64,000 nucleotides of DNA from positions 32,702,526 to 32,766,525 of the forward strand of contig CM036254.1 of NCBI GenBank assembly GCA_020698575.1. The letters are read 5' to 3'. The notes beneath the pieces are model-generated. The model was not told the origin of the DNA, did no database searches, and saw only the letters and a list, made by a program, of their open reading frames with translations. The first letter of the stretch is position 1; each line of letters begins with the position of its first letter. The stretch comes from Bostrychus sinensis. Taxonomy: Eukaryota > Chordata > Actinopteri > Gobiiformes > Eleotridae. Shown here in pieces: positions 22,319 to 34,335 of this stretch. The position numbers and the translations under genes were made by a program.

Positions 22319-22544
22319 CATGCGTCTCCTCCTCACCGTGGATCGCTGTCTGTTTATGCCGCTCTGAGTCTGGACACTGGAGATCAGTAGCCACTGCTTT
22401 GCGCAGGCAGTGAGTTCATCTTAAAGCAGTGATTTTAACGTTCGCTTTCTCTTAATTCTCTCACCAATATCGTTGTTCACTTGTTCAGCTCCAGTTCTTC
22501 TTTTGTCTTTCTTTTATAATTCTCTATGTCATATTTCTTCTTTT
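22319..22544. other. Flank between minisatellite and SINE
   Basis: No feature is recognised. Confidence 0.35.
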
Positions 22545-22942
22545 GGGGTGAACGGCGGTTAGTGTTCTCGCCTCCCAGCAAGGAGATCGTGGGTTCAAGC
22601 CCCGGGCCGACCAACACACCATCACACGAACTCTCTGGGTGGAGTCTGCATGTCCTCCCCGTGTTACCGTGGGTTCTCTCCGGGTTCTCCGGCTTCCTCC
22701 CACCGTCCAAAGACATGCATGTGTTAGGTGAACTGGTGACTCTAAATTTCCCCTAGTGAATGAATGTGAGAGTGAATGGTGGTCTGTCTGTGTTTGTCTC
22801 TGTGTCAGCCCTGCGACAAGCTGGCCCCTGGGGCCAGGGTGTACCCTGCCCAAGGCCCAAAGTTACTGGGATGGGCGCAAGTCACCCGCGACCCCAAACG
22901 GAAAATAAGCGGAAGAAAATGAATGAATGAATGAAATGAATA
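22545..22942 (+). mobile_element. V-SINE/Mermaid-type SINE, full length
   Basis: The tRNA-derived head has the A-box-like GGCGGTTAGTGTTCTCG and the B-box GGGTTCAAGCCCC. The conserved central domain follows: TGGAGTCTGCATGTCCTCCC, GGGTTCTCTCCGGGTTCTCC and TCCAAAGACATGCATGTG. The 3' part has CAGGGTGTACCCTGCC and ends in a GAAT-type tandem tail (22919-22942). A tRNA head with this central domain is typical of fish V-SINEs. Transcription would be by RNA polymerase III from the head. Confidence 0.85.
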
Positions 22943-23077
22943 GTCCCTAAATAATTCTGGCCATTGAATGAATTTCTTTTTTTTGTATTCAGATAATTCA
23001 ATACAATAAGGAAAACAGATAGCTACATTTATGGGGTTCATCTAATTTTGATTAACTATAACATGACGTATCGCTCT

Positions 23078-23138
23078 TATTATTATGATTATTATGATTA
23101 TTATGATGATGATGATAATAATAATAACAATAATAATG

Positions 23139-23185
<47 letters not shown>
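23078..23185. repeat. Compound ATT/GATTATT microsatellite
   Basis: An irregular TTATTATGA/ATAATA tract turns into a pure (ATT)n run from about 23139. Confidence 0.95.
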
Positions 23186-23187
<2 letters not shown>

Positions 23188-25939
23188 GCCTCACAAAGTC
23201 TATAATGCTACATAAATGTTTTCATTCTCATATTACCTTATCCTCTCTTCATGTGCTGTGAGTGGCACTGTGAGACTCTGATTGGTTCAGAGCAAACACG
23301 CCTCCCACACGGAACTTTGAACTTTTCAGCCTCTTCAGACCAACGTCTATGCCAAGATTGTCTATATATCAGCCTGTCAGTTTAAATGTTATTGTTAAGC
23401 TATTTCTATGTAAGTCTGGTCCTGAGATATCTCATATCAAACACAAGCAAAATACTAACTGCTTATTATATTTTCATTACCCTCAAAATAAGCGCGTCTG
23501 CCCACTTCCAAGAGTCATTTTATTGAACAATGACATAGAATTTCATATACCTCTTCTATATATCTTTGTTTTCTATCCAAGAAAGGCTACCTCAACTGAC
23601 AGAACAAATTAAATGTAAATAAAGCAATAATAAGCTCAAAAATTCAATACAATGCAATGCAATATCTTGCATTGATTACATTTTCCCTTTTATTTTATTT
23701 TTTCACATTACTATAGACCCTTCCATGAGTGACATATTCAGATAGGTTGTGCATATAGTTTGTGGATTAGCATTCTTTCCCATTTATTTGTGCAAGAAAA
23801 CAAATTAAAAACATTAGTTTAGACATTTTTAGACAGAAACAAATGGTTTCATATTTATTAAATCTACTACTAATGAATTAAGAATCCAGGCCTGATTGTC
23901 AGTTTCATTTTAACTTTTTAGTGGTGATTTAGTGGTGGCTGATGGATTAAATGTGAGCATACAGTGTCAAACTAGTGTGGTCTGATACGTTTCTGTAAAA
24001 TTAAGAAATGTATATTACCTTAGCTTATATACTAATTATATATGCTAATTGATACTTTAAAAAAACTGCTATGCAATGTTTCCTAATCAGGCTCTGATAT
24101 TACTCAGATGTAGATGATTGGTTTTCAGATGCCAAAATCATCTTGATTGTTCATAATTTGCAATAATTTGTGGCTAATAAATCTTCCATAGAAAATGTAT
24201 TATGGTATGTTTAGTTTATTCTTAAGAATCCAGCTGATCTGTTTAAAAAAACTAAATATCATATTGTAATATCGTTTGGTAAAGTAGTTGCTTGTGTGTT
24301 CTGTAACCTATAGCTCTCACTTGTGTCTAGTTAGAAATTGTGCATTTTTTTTCATTCAACTATTTCTTTATTTCATATCATCATAGAATATTTTTGAAAA
24401 CTTTATGTGCGCCTTAAAATTACCTCTCACTTTCATTTTCTTTTTCCAATAAGCCTACTCAAAGACATGGGTAGCCTATATGCACTTTACTTTCTTAAGG
24501 AAAGCTATTAAATTGACTAATATGATATTTTCATTAATTGTCTCCTCATACTTTTTGGGGGTCATGGGTAGCTGAAGCCTATACCTCCAACTATGGGCCT
24601 TAGGAGGGGTACACCTGTGAACAATGGCAGGGCAGACAACCATTTACTCTCACATTCATTTTCATTTACCCATACATGCACGTCTTTATAGTAAGAGAAA
24701 AGTGGTGCAATCGTGAAAGGCCTGCTTCTGTAACATCAGGTTATTTGGAGAAATAATTTCAGAGAAGAAGTATATAGCGTAAATGACTACAGATGGGAAT
24801 AGTCCAAACTGAATAAACTCACACATTACAGAAGAAGAATCTTTTTGTAGTGAAAATACTGTAATTGTTTTGGGATCAGGGGTCATCTGACTGACAGAGG
24901 AGAGTGAGGTACAGAGGCAGTGAGGCCGGAGATGAGAGGAGCAGGCCTGGGTAAAGAGCACCCAGAGGAGCCCAGTTCTAAGTCCAGTCATTACATATGT
25001 CCTGGGCTGGACCTCTGGGGGTTCCACCTGAGAGGTAAAGCTTTATTTCTCTAATACCACACAACGAAGTTCACTAGTAAAGACCAAAGTGTCTGTCATA
25101 TCGATTCAAGAGGCGAGAAACAATGAGGGAAATTGCAAAGAAAGTGCACAGGTGACAATTACATAGAAACCATAAACGTATGTTTTCTTCATAGATTTAG
25201 GCGTGAGAATGTGTGTTGCTAATTTTTAAAAGTTGCTGTTTGTCTACACATCTGGTCAACATTATTCAAGCCTGAAAAAAAGGAGTTGTTGGCTATTGCA
25301 GCTGTAAATCTATAGACATTATAACGCCTGAGTAGTAGTAGCTGTGTTTCTCGTGTAAACACAAGTATTTGATCTGGAGAAATACTGTGAAATAGTAAGT
25401 TCTAGTTTCTTAAGCTAAAACATTTCCTTCTGACAAAGTCTTATTTATCAGGAGTGCTTCAAAAGTCAACTGTAGAAACCTGTGTTGATGCCTTGATGCT
25501 TGGTTGATGTTAACGACCTATGTGAAAAAAAGTTTTAAAAAAAGCTAACTGTCTAAAAGATTAGCAATGAAGTACAATGTTAATGGAACTACTCCCCTTG
25601 CTTGTTTGCTCTTTTGGTTTGTTGGTTGGTTGGTTTGTTGGTTGGTTTGGTTTACTCTACAGTGCAGCTTGTTTTCTCCTCCTTGTATCTGTACAAAGGT
25701 TTCCTCTAACTTTTGGCCGCTCTGCCGTGATGAAGGTCTAAGAAATGAAGCTGGGTTGCTGTTATGGCTAACCAGGATGCTTTCTCATGAGACCTGAGAT
25801 TTCCTAGACAAAGGGTTGGTGCTTCCATTCTTGCATGGCTGTTTTCCACCAAGATAATTGTAGTGACGGGAACTATTTTAAGTGTTCCGATTAAGAATGG
25901 TATATTCAAAAATTTTTTCTGTATTATTCTAATCTATCT
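23186..25939. other. AT-rich stretch with one SINE fragment
   Basis: A minus-strand V-SINE fragment spans about 24545-24675 (GGTAGCTGAAGCC, GGGTACACCTGTGAACAATG, CAACCATTTACTCTCACATT). No other named element or supported exon is seen. GGTTGGTTT-like runs lie near 25618-25650. Confidence 0.5.
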
Positions 25940-26350
25940 ATAAACATGTCACACCAAGAACCAGCACAGACAAACAAAATCTGAACTAAACCAGAACTGA
26001 ACCAAGACAAATCTAGGACTGATAATCCAGGAATACAACTGGGAGCAAACAATGGTTCAACCAGGACTAAAAGGGGGGACTCAACCAGGAGTACAATGAG
26101 GAATAAATCAGAAATAGAACAAACACTAAACCAGAAAAGTGGGACTAAAGGACAAAATCAGGACTAAGCCTAATAGGGAATGAAACCAGGACTAAACAAT
26201 AATTAAACTAGGACTAAAAGTGGACTATACCAAAACTAAAATGAGAAATAAACCGGGACTTAAACAAGTGCTAAACAAGGATTAAACCAGAACTAAATTA
26301 AGACTAAATCTGGGACTGTGAAAGGATGTTTCCAGGACTAAACCATCAGA
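25940..26350 (-). repeat. Degenerate GGTTTAGTCCT-type tandem array (reverse orientation)
   Basis: Irregularly spaced words such as AACCAGGACTAAA, CTAAACCAGAACT and GGACTAAAC recur every 10-24 bases for about 400 bp. The opposite orientation appears at 28970-29310 and 39265-40735, and the same orientation at 59840-59960. It directly abuts the MITE that starts at 26392. Confidence 0.8.
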
Positions 26351-26391
26351 CTCTAACCATAAAACTCTAATTGAAACTAGATAAGGACTTA

Positions 26392-27209
26392 CACAATAAA
26401 AAGTCAAGTGTTAAATTAACACTGTCAGTGAACATATGGTCCTTATCTGTCTAGTGTTAAATTTACTCTTTACTCTAGTGTTAATATTTCAGTGTTAAAA
26501 TGAACACAGCACCACACATGATCTGATGTCTTAGAGATAGAAAGGGCTGCATTCTAATGCACTCACTCCCATCATTTAATGGACAGTGATTGAAACAGTT
26601 TCTTCTTTAATGGCACTTTAAGAAACATCACATTGCTGGGGAAATGCTGAACGCTGATTGATCCGTTGTTAAAAATAATGTAATAAAATTATGAACGTAG
26701 TGATTTTTGAAGAAAATTATATAAAAAAAAACAAACCTTTCAGCTGACCTTAAACTTCAATTATAACTCAGAGACTCAGAGAAACAGTGACTCCTGTGTT
26801 AACTGGAAATGTACTCTCCGTATACCTTTTTTTTCTTTTAAAAAACTTTGACTATGTTTGTAGGAGTCATGTTTGCACCATGACAGATGTGGACAAGATC
26901 ATGTTATAGATGGTAGCTTAAGTACAACTGATAAGATTTTTTTATTTAAATTTTGCTCTCAAAACACATCCTTTTTAACTTCTATACTAGTTAAAAAAAT
27001 TTCCACAGAAATGCAATGCTCAATAATTATGTTTAAAGTGCCAGTCAAACATGTAACGTTTTTAACCACTGCCCATGGGAGTGAGTGCATTAGAATGCAG
27101 CCCTTTTAATCTCTAAGACATCAGGTCATGTGTGGCATTGTTCACCAGTGTCATGGTGCTGTGCTCATTTTAACACTGACATTTTAACACTAGAGTAAAG
27201 ATTAAGTAG
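26392..27209. mobile_element. Long-TIR MITE, family Q, copy 1
   Basis: The left part (AGTGTTAATATTTCAGTGTT, GAACACAGCACC, CACATGATCTGATGTCTTAG, GGGCTGCATTCTAATGCACT) reappears inverted at 27080-27205. This gives inverted repeats of roughly 150 bp around a divergent centre. The left end is CACAATAAAA preceded by TA. The right copy lacks the outermost 60 bp or so. TA before the terminus is also seen in copies at 37909 and 43527, so a Tc1/mariner-like TA target is inferred. It has no transposase. Confidence 0.8.
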
Positions 27210-27624
27210 ACTGCAAAAGACTCGTACCACCAATTGTACCCCTACCGCAGTTTGAGAACCATTGCTTTATCAATTACAAATACCCAGTCATGGTCGCTGA
27301 CATTTTCAAGGGGAAAAAAATAAGTCAACTTTCTGTAATTTTTACCTACAGAAAATATTTTTACCCGTGTGCCCCAAAGTGTCCTTTTTAAATTTAGTTC
27401 TTTTTGAAAACTTTGCATTCGTTCATACTTTTTCTATGAAATTTGGCTCAAGTGTTAATATATTAACTAATGTTGATATTCTAAACACAAATCTAATATT
27501 ACTTCATTTTTACACTCCAACTAAATTTGTTACATTGCTCTTGTTAAATGACAAAAGTGTTCCCATCAAAATATTGGTAATGTTTGGCTGTTGTCTGTTT
27601 TATGTTTTCATGCCCTTTTGATGT
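27210..27624. other. Mostly unassigned; short hAT-like end
   Basis: Near 27225-27275 the words GTACCACCAATTGTACCCCT and GTTTGAGAACCATTGC resemble a hAT-type terminus that also appears near 60036-60075. Nothing else is recognised. Confidence 0.35.
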
Positions 27625-27726
27625 CCAAGACAAATTTCTCCCTTTGGGAGACAATAAAGGCTTATCTTATCTTATCTTATCTTATCTTATCTTGTCTTAT
27701 CTTATCTTATCTTGTCTTATCTTATC
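27625..27726 (+). repeat. Retroelement 3' end with (TTATC)n tail
   Basis: GACAAATTTCTCCCTTTGGG followed by AGACAATAAAGG and then a pentanucleotide run (27661-27726) is the usual 3' end of fish LINE/SINE elements that finish in short tandem repeats. Upstream element sequence was not identified. Confidence 0.6.
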
Positions 27727-28969
27727 TACTACTTTTTGTACTACTTTTATCTTTTAATTAACTTCAACCCTGACCATAAATGTCATATATTTCATTAGTC
27801 ATTCTGTGTATGTGATAGCATCTCATTTGTTTTGTAAAATAAATAAACAAATAAATAAATTATATAATTTTAATATTCTCACTACAAAGTGGATTTTTCA
27901 GTGGGGGATTATTACAGCCATGAGTCTGTCAAAGATTAACAGCAACATTGGTTTAGATGGATATGGCTTTTTTGTTTTGTTTGTTTGTTTTCCATATCGC
28001 AAAAAAAAATTATCACAATTTTTTGTCTTCTTTTTGTTTTGTTTTACAAAAAAACCAAAAAAATAGATAGATACTATTACATACACTGGCATAAAACAGG
28101 TTAAAATTCAGAAAATAATTAAATATTTTGTATTTATAGTCAGGGCACAAGTTCAAAGATTTATGCAAAACATATGAAAAAATTATGAACGTATACATTT
28201 TTTAAGATGTTTTGTGAGAGGGACACTTATGTTACTTTTTAAATTGGGGTAAAGAAGTTGAATGACTGACAGTGACATCTTAGAACTGGCTCTTTGCACA
28301 AAGTTTTCTAAAGCCTGTTAATGCTATAGACATATTCTCTCTATGTATGTGAAACATGTGACCAGGTGTTCCCAGCTGTGGTTAATGCCATAAACAGGTG
28401 AGTAATGTGGGCGCTTCAACAATTACCTTCCATAGTCTGAAATTTAAATCAGTGTGCACTGTAAATGCCTCATAATAAAGCCCATTTATCTTAATAGCTT
28501 TTACATTTGACTTGACTGTGAAAAGCTGCGACCGTGACGTGAGATCGGCTTGGCTTCGGTCCCCATTAGCGACCTGAACAGATAAGTGCTTCTTCCAACG
28601 CTCTCAGCTGCAGTCTGCAGTGTTGAGTATTATTTAAGAGTTCTTTTGGCGTCTTCACTCGGTTCATCCACCTGCTTATGTCCTTTTATCCTGGGCAGTT
28701 TCTAAAGCTGCTGTTCCAGGATGAAAGCATCGCTGGGTTTTAAGGCTGGAGTCAATGTAAAGCGTTCGATACCCAACCAGCAGCCATTACAAACCTCCAA
28801 AAGGCCAGAGCAGAAGTGGATCCTTCAGCATGTAATGATTTTCTGCCACAGAGGGAGCAGAGCTTCATGGGAACGATGGTCTGTTTACTCAGATGTACAT
28901 ATACTGTAGTTCTGTGTTTTCACAAATGTAGTTACCTCTGTACTGAGGTTTCATATTCTTTAAGACACT
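27727..28969. other. Mostly unassigned AT-rich DNA
   Basis: No named repeat is seen. The segment 28510-28860 has balanced composition and could be single copy, but no exon could be supported. Confidence 0.35.
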
Positions 28970-29310
28970 GGTTCTACAGTTTTATTCCTGATTTAGACCT
29001 GGTTTAAGTTTGGTTTAGAGCTGGTTTAGTGCTATAGTCCTGTTTTAGTTAAATTAAGAGCTGGTTTAAAGCTGGTTTAGTTCTGGTTTATACCTGGTTT
29101 AGATTGTGTTTAGTGCTGCTTTAATCCTGGTTTAGACCTGGTTTAAATCTGGTTAGGACATGGTTTAATCCTGGTTTAGACCCTGTTAAGATCTGGTTTA
29201 GTCCTGGTTTACTCCTGGTTTAGTCTATGTTTTGTTTGTGTTTAGTTTTAGATTCTTCTTTTAATCACTATGTTTTAGTCCAGATTTAGGATACTTTTAG
29301 TCCATTAAAG
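28970..29310 (+). repeat. Degenerate GGTTTAGTCCT-type tandem array
   Basis: About 20 imperfect copies of CCTGGTTTAGA/TCTGGTTTAGT are spaced 10-14 bases apart. Same family as 25940-26350, opposite orientation. Confidence 0.85.
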
Positions 29311-29321
29311 ATGGTACTTTA

Positions 29322-31082
29322 CAGAGGTGGGAGTAAGTCACTCGAGTCCAAGTCAATCTTTATGAGAATCAAGCAAGACAAGTCAAGTCACTGCTTTCAG
29401 TCAGCAAGTCTTGTCAAATCATACACAGTATAGGTTTTGTTTTTGCTGAACTGTTTTTACACATTTACACAAGTCTACAGACAGTAGTTATCTCAAACAG
29501 TATCTGGCAACCAACATATTGTAGTGTAGAGCTGAGGGTTTTTAAAACAGCGTTATGACATGAAGAGGTAAAGAAAACCACAGTGGCATGTTTAATGTTG
29601 CTATACTGATTAGTAATTTGCAATATGAGACTACAAATGATAATGAGGTGTGTGAGGTAGGCTACAGCCAAGTGTAGGTGTAGTGTGTAGGAAGTGGGGA
29701 TGGGAATTGATAAGATTTAAACAACATCAATGTCATTGTCAATTCTGCTTATCTGATTCTTTATCAATTCTCTTATTGATTCCTGATAAATCTCTGTATA
29801 AATAGATTTGTGGCAATACAGTTTATTATGAAGCTAAAATAAAACAAAGAAACTATTTCTATTTTTATGCATGTGGTCTAATACAGGCCTATTTTACCTC
29901 ATAATCTGGGCAAAATTAGACAGAAGCAAAATGAGCTGACTCTACAGTTGTGTATTATTTGAATTATTTTGCTTTTCATATAAACAGGATTGTAGTTTTA
30001 TGTTGATTTAAGAGCAACAGGAGCAGGTTTGCATCAGTATGTCTGCATAAACTGCTCATTAGATTTATGAAACTAAACTATGTCTGTGTTACTGTGACAG
30101 TGGGAAGCAGAGCCACATCACTGTCAGACAGGTGGGCACGGTATTCACTCATTAATATACTGTATTTCTTATGCTTATGGGAATGAGCCTCTGCTGTCAC
30201 TGTGCACGGACACTTAGCTCCAGCCTGCGCTGCCCCAGCTCTGGTTTGTTCCCTAGCGCGTGTGCGTTTAGAGGAGAACATCATGCACTGTGTGATGTGT
30301 GGCGTGCTTTGTAGGCTACAAATCAAAGACAACTTTAGCCGCGAAATTAAAAAGTTAGAGGCGCTGCTTGGGAACGGGGTGGGCCTCGGCGCAATGCCTG
30401 CAGTTCACATAAATGCAACTGCCCACAGTGGCATCTATAAGAGGAATTGTTAACGGAGGAGGAATACAATTCTGATGGATTGAAAGAATTATTAACCGGT
30501 TCTTGCATGGAGGTTATTGTATCTGATTAGCTCCTAAGCTTTAGTCAGACTTTCCTCACATCTTTGGAATGCACATGCAAAAAATAAACGAATTAAGCTA
30601 TCGTCTTTACACAGACACCGATTCTGTCCACTGATACAGTCCACTGTTTAGAGAAGTCTGCGTGGCCTCTACAAACTCCTAAATATCACAGTCTTTATGT
30701 CTCCCACAAACTGTCATAGTTTTTATTCCATCCGTAAGAAGTGCATGTTTTCTCCCTCCTTCTCCGTTGTGCTGTGTTGAAGTGCACAGCATTCATGAAA
30801 ATTAAACTAAAATGGTCCACATGGCTTATTAGCATAAGTAACAAACAAATGTGCCGCTGTTTTAATGCATTTATGTTGTACTCAAATTCATCCAGAATTT
30901 TCTGTAAAAACAAGTCATTTTAAGTAATTTGGCTCAAGTTTGAGTCAAGTCTAAAGTCATGAAGAGCAAGTCAAAGTCAAGTCGAGTCTTTTTGCAGTAT
31001 CTGTCAAGCAAGTCTCAAGTCCTAAAAATAGTGACTCCAGTCTGAGTGAGTCAAGTCATCTGACTTGAGTCTCCCACCTCTT
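29322..31082. mobile_element. hAT-like element with AGAGGTGGGAG ends
   Basis: The left end is CAGAGGTGGGAGTAAGTCAC and the right end GACTTGAGTCTCCCACCTCT. Inverted, both read AGAGGTGGGAG followed by AAGTCA/CAAGTC-rich subterminal repeats. Flanks are GTACTTTA (29314-29321) and GTACTTTG (31083-31090), 7 of 8 matching, consistent with an 8-bp target duplication. The length is 1761 bp. The CAAGTC words cluster only near both ends, as transposase-binding repeats often do. No intact transposase is seen. Confidence 0.75.
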
Positions 31083-31090
31083 GTACTTTG

Positions 31091-32404
31091 AAAGCCATCT
31101 ATTTTTTGATGTGGTACTTGGTATGATAAATTTGCCTTCTTCTTCTCCATCTGAACACCACAGGGCTCCTCTTACATGAGCATGAGATGGGTCAGTGATC
31201 ACACAGCCCAGTGTCACTCTGGTTTACCAAGAACAGACTTGTACACTGCAAAAAACACACTTTGGCAGCCTTTTGGTGAAAACTGCTGTCTTACAACTCC
31301 ACACAAACTTTACCCTCATGTCCTGGACCTCCACAGAAGTTCAGAGCTTGTTATTATTGCAGTGTGACCTCTGCTTATTGCTGCTGTTTGTACTGTCTCT
31401 GTACAGGGCAGCCATTTCTCCCTTTCTCTTATCATTTATAAGCCACCTATTGTTCCTCACTGTAAATATATGCATTTCTGTTTGCCCACATATATTAGCT
31501 ATCTTAAAGCTACCAGGCTTTAAGTTACACAGTGATTTATTGGTCAGTGTTGGCCAAATGCAAAGTTTAAGTATAATCAGAGGCCATTTGAGAACAGCCG
31601 TACCTAGACTATCTAAAGGCACTTAGGAGACCTGAGTGTTTTATAGAAACTTAGAAAGCACAATGTACCACATCTACATTGGTCAGCCCATTGGAGACTC
31701 TGCAAGACACAAGAAAACTTGATGACCAAAGGACAATAACACTATGCCTAAACTATCTACACACAGAACAACTGTAATAGACAATACAATTTACTGGAAA
31801 GGCTTAAATCAGATTTTTTATCACAGTGTCACTGATATTTTTAGCTCATGTGTGACAGTGCTCCTCTCTCATGGCCAGGCCATGGGTGACATCAGCAGAG
31901 ACAAGACAGGGACAAGTGATTGGGTTTAATATGTTTCATAAACAGACTGCATGGTATTAAAAATAAAATAACTACTAAATACTACCAGAGATTGGAGTCC
32001 TGGATTTTGTTTTGTTTGTGCTTCAGCTTGAGTGTAAGCCTCAATTACTTGGAGTTGAGTCATGGTTATGACTTGGATTTGGACTTGTGAACTGATGCTA
32101 TGGCTTTCGAGTTGTATTTGTGAATTGAAGACTTGGACATGCACTTTTGTCTATATTTGGCTTTTACACGAAAATAAGAGACCACCCAAACTGAACTTGA
32201 CTCATCTGTAGATCATGTGGAGTTGACTTGAATTTGACTTTATTATATTACGACTATACTATTTTTACTACGTTATATTAGTGACCTTTTGTGAACATGT
32301 TATTTATATCTGATAATCACTTTGCTAACAGACTAATAAACAAACAAATGTTAGGGAAAACGCAACCCTTCTTGCCCTAGTTAAAAGAACATTTCTGGGG
32401 AAAT
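31091..32404. other. Mostly unassigned DNA
   Basis: A 143-residue plus-strand frame (31195-31626) shows hydrophobic runs but no family motif and no codon-level support. Degenerate GACTTGG words are present at 32035-32245. Confidence 0.35.
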
Positions 32405-32655
32405 GAACGTACAATGCGAGAGTGCGTGCATTAAAATGCTCGCATCTCAGCAAAAAGGTCCCAAGTTCTAATCCTGGACTATGTGGGGCGTTTCTGTGTG
32501 GAGCTAGCATGTTATCCCTGTGTCTGAGTGAAATACTACAGTTCAACCTAAAACATGCATGGTATAGCCTCAAGATCTGGAGGAGGGTACTTCTCCTGAC
32601 AGGGTGTCCCAGTGGCATTGAAGGATGGGTCACATGCAGAGGACAAATTTCTCAT
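32405..32655 (+). mobile_element. tRNA-derived SINE with RSg/AFC-like tail
   Basis: A head-like segment has AAGTTCTAATCCTGG as a degenerate B-box, followed by TGTGTGGAGCTAGCATGTTA, and near the end CATTGAAGGATGGGTCACAT and GCAGAGGACAAATTTCTCAT. The GGATGGGT-AAATTTC ending is common in teleost SINEs and recurs at 48560-48600. Confidence 0.6.
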
Positions 32656-32667
32656 GTGGGAAAGTAA

Positions 32668-32850
32668 GTTGAGTTACGAGCCATGGAATAGTTCAGTTGG
32701 GAGAGCTGCAGTGCAACTACAGCCTGCCTCAGGGTTGTTTGAGTCTGTTGAACTCGGACACTTTGCCAAACGTCCCCTCCCACTCTTTTGTCTATGATTT
32801 CCTGTCCCTGTCCTGTTCTACACTGTCTATTTGAAAAAGGCCTAAACGTA
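32668..32850 (+). mobile_element. tRNA-derived SINE, second family
   Basis: It contains the A-box-like ATAGTTCAGTTGGGAGAGC, a decayed B-box region GTTTGAGTCTGT, then CACTTTGCCAAACGTCCCCT and ATTTCCTGTCC. It resembles the family of the SINE at 16607-16735 and lies immediately after the previous SINE in the same orientation. Confidence 0.6.
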
Positions 32851-32986
32851 TTTTTTAAAAAAAAATCTTTTCAGCAAAATCTACTACTACATCAGTAAAA
32901 ATATCTATTTACTTTCCACTGCTGCCTCCAGGGTATTTCCAGTGATCTATTTTGGTACTGTAGGATGAGAATTCATTTTTGCCTGC

Positions 32987-33018
32987 CTATCTCCTCTGCA
33001 GTAGTGCAGAGGAGATAG
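32987..33018. repeat. Perfect 14-bp hairpin
   Basis: CTATCTCCTCTGCA (32987-33000) and TGCAGAGGAGATAG (33005-33018) are exact reverse complements around the loop GTAG. It is followed by a direct repeat of TGTAGTCCCGC. Confidence 0.95.
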
Positions 33019-34117
33019 CCTGTAGTCCCGCTGTAGTCCCGCTGGTTCCACCTGTCCACCCTCCTGCCCCCCTCCTGTAGCGCACTCAGGGTCAGCTGAG
33101 TGATTGATGCCCCATCCAGACTTCAATCTTTATGCCATTACGGGCCAACTGCAGCGGTTAATTCAGGGCCCAGGCTGCACACAAGTGACCGTGGCGGCCT
33201 GTGGGGCGGATCACAGCATACAAAGCACACACTGTCCTTAGCATTCACTCACAATATGGACCAAAAGCGCCTAAAATCGGGCCCGCCACTGTGAAGAAGG
33301 CCACACTGTCCCCCGCTCGCTCCCAGCGTGCTCTGCTTCATCATAAGTGGCCTTCTTCTACAACAAAGACAGGCCTTTTATTCTGGAGTCACAAAGTGTT
33401 CGGATGAAAGGGATTCACTGGAGCTCCGGGTATACTGCACAGGGCTGATTATAACCACAGTGAGGCCACGGCTCAGGTCGTACTGACCCCCTCCCTCCTG
33501 CTCAGTCAGAATGGACCTCTGTGTCACACTTCCCCAGACACACTCACACCTCAGGACTAACTATTCACCCGCCTGAAAATATATCTTCACTTTTCATTTT
33601 AAGTCTGTAACACTGCATTACTTCCTGGACAGTAAACAAGGATTCAATTAGAAATTAAAGGAGAACTATTACTTTAAAAGCCAAGTCCCGATAACTTATT
33701 TTTAAACCTTTTGTTCTAAGACCTATTATGCTTTCATTAAAGCATTCTGAAATCACTTTGGACACTTCTAGATAAGTATTTCAGTTTTTATAACTTCAAA
33801 TGAAATGCGGTCTTTTTGGAAGCTACAGCTTTTTCTCTCTGCAAACACTTGGATTAGGTGCATGTCCCTTCAAGGCTTTCTTTCCTCCTGGGGGCCACGC
33901 CCACTTCCCACTGTCATCTTAAGGGACACTCTTAAAAAACAGACATTTTTCCCAGGGCAGAGCTTTATGTCCTGTCCTGTGACCCCCGGACCCCCTGCAT
34001 ATGCATGGCCACAATTCAAGATGTGAGGCAAAAAGAGATTTGTAATAGGGTTTAGATATCTTGTATCACATGGCCATGTTTTTGGTTTGAAGTGGGATTT
34101 ACACATGGAACTTTGGG
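33019..34117. other. Apparently single-copy non-coding DNA
   Basis: No repeat family is recognised between 33060 and 33600 and composition is balanced, so conserved non-coding sequence is possible. No exon is supported. Confidence 0.35.
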
Positions 34118-34335
34118 GTGGGGCAGTAGCTCAGTTGGTAGAGACGATTGCCTACTAACCTGTAGGTCAGTGGTTCAAGTCCCACTGCTGGCTTTGTTGT
34201 TGTGTCCTTGTCCTTGGGCAAGTATACAGATGAATGTGTCAGTCTGCTTGTGGTAAGGGCCGTTGGCACACAATGGCAACCACACACATATAGAGCCTCA
34301 GTAGTCCTTCTTGCCTAGGGCCACTAGGCCACTGT
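34118..34335 (+). mobile_element. tRNA-derived SINE
   Basis: The head GGGGCAGTAGCTCAGTTGGT AGAG has a nearly canonical tRNA A-box, and CAGTGGTTCAAGTCCCACTG carries the B-box. GTCCTTGTCCTTGGGCAAG and a body with TGGCACACAATGGC follow. The head-body order is that of a widespread teleost tRNA-SINE. It could not fold as a full tRNA and is flanked by SINE body, so no tRNA gene is called. Confidence 0.85.

Noticed and set aside
20361..22413. Very long open frames (662-673 codons) on both strands
   Set aside because: They are a by-product of the 27-bp tandem repeat, which has a period divisible by three and no stop codon in these frames. Three different frames and both strands are open, and the unique flanks add only a few residues.
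31195..31626. 143-codon plus-strand frame with hydrophobic runs
   Set aside because: No family motif, the minus strand is also partly open, and frames of this size are expected by chance in 64 kb.
34118..34335. Possible functional tRNA gene
   Set aside because: A- and B-box-like sequences are present, but the anticodon arm cannot be folded and a SINE body and tail follow. The same applies to 16607, 22545 and 38538-38650.
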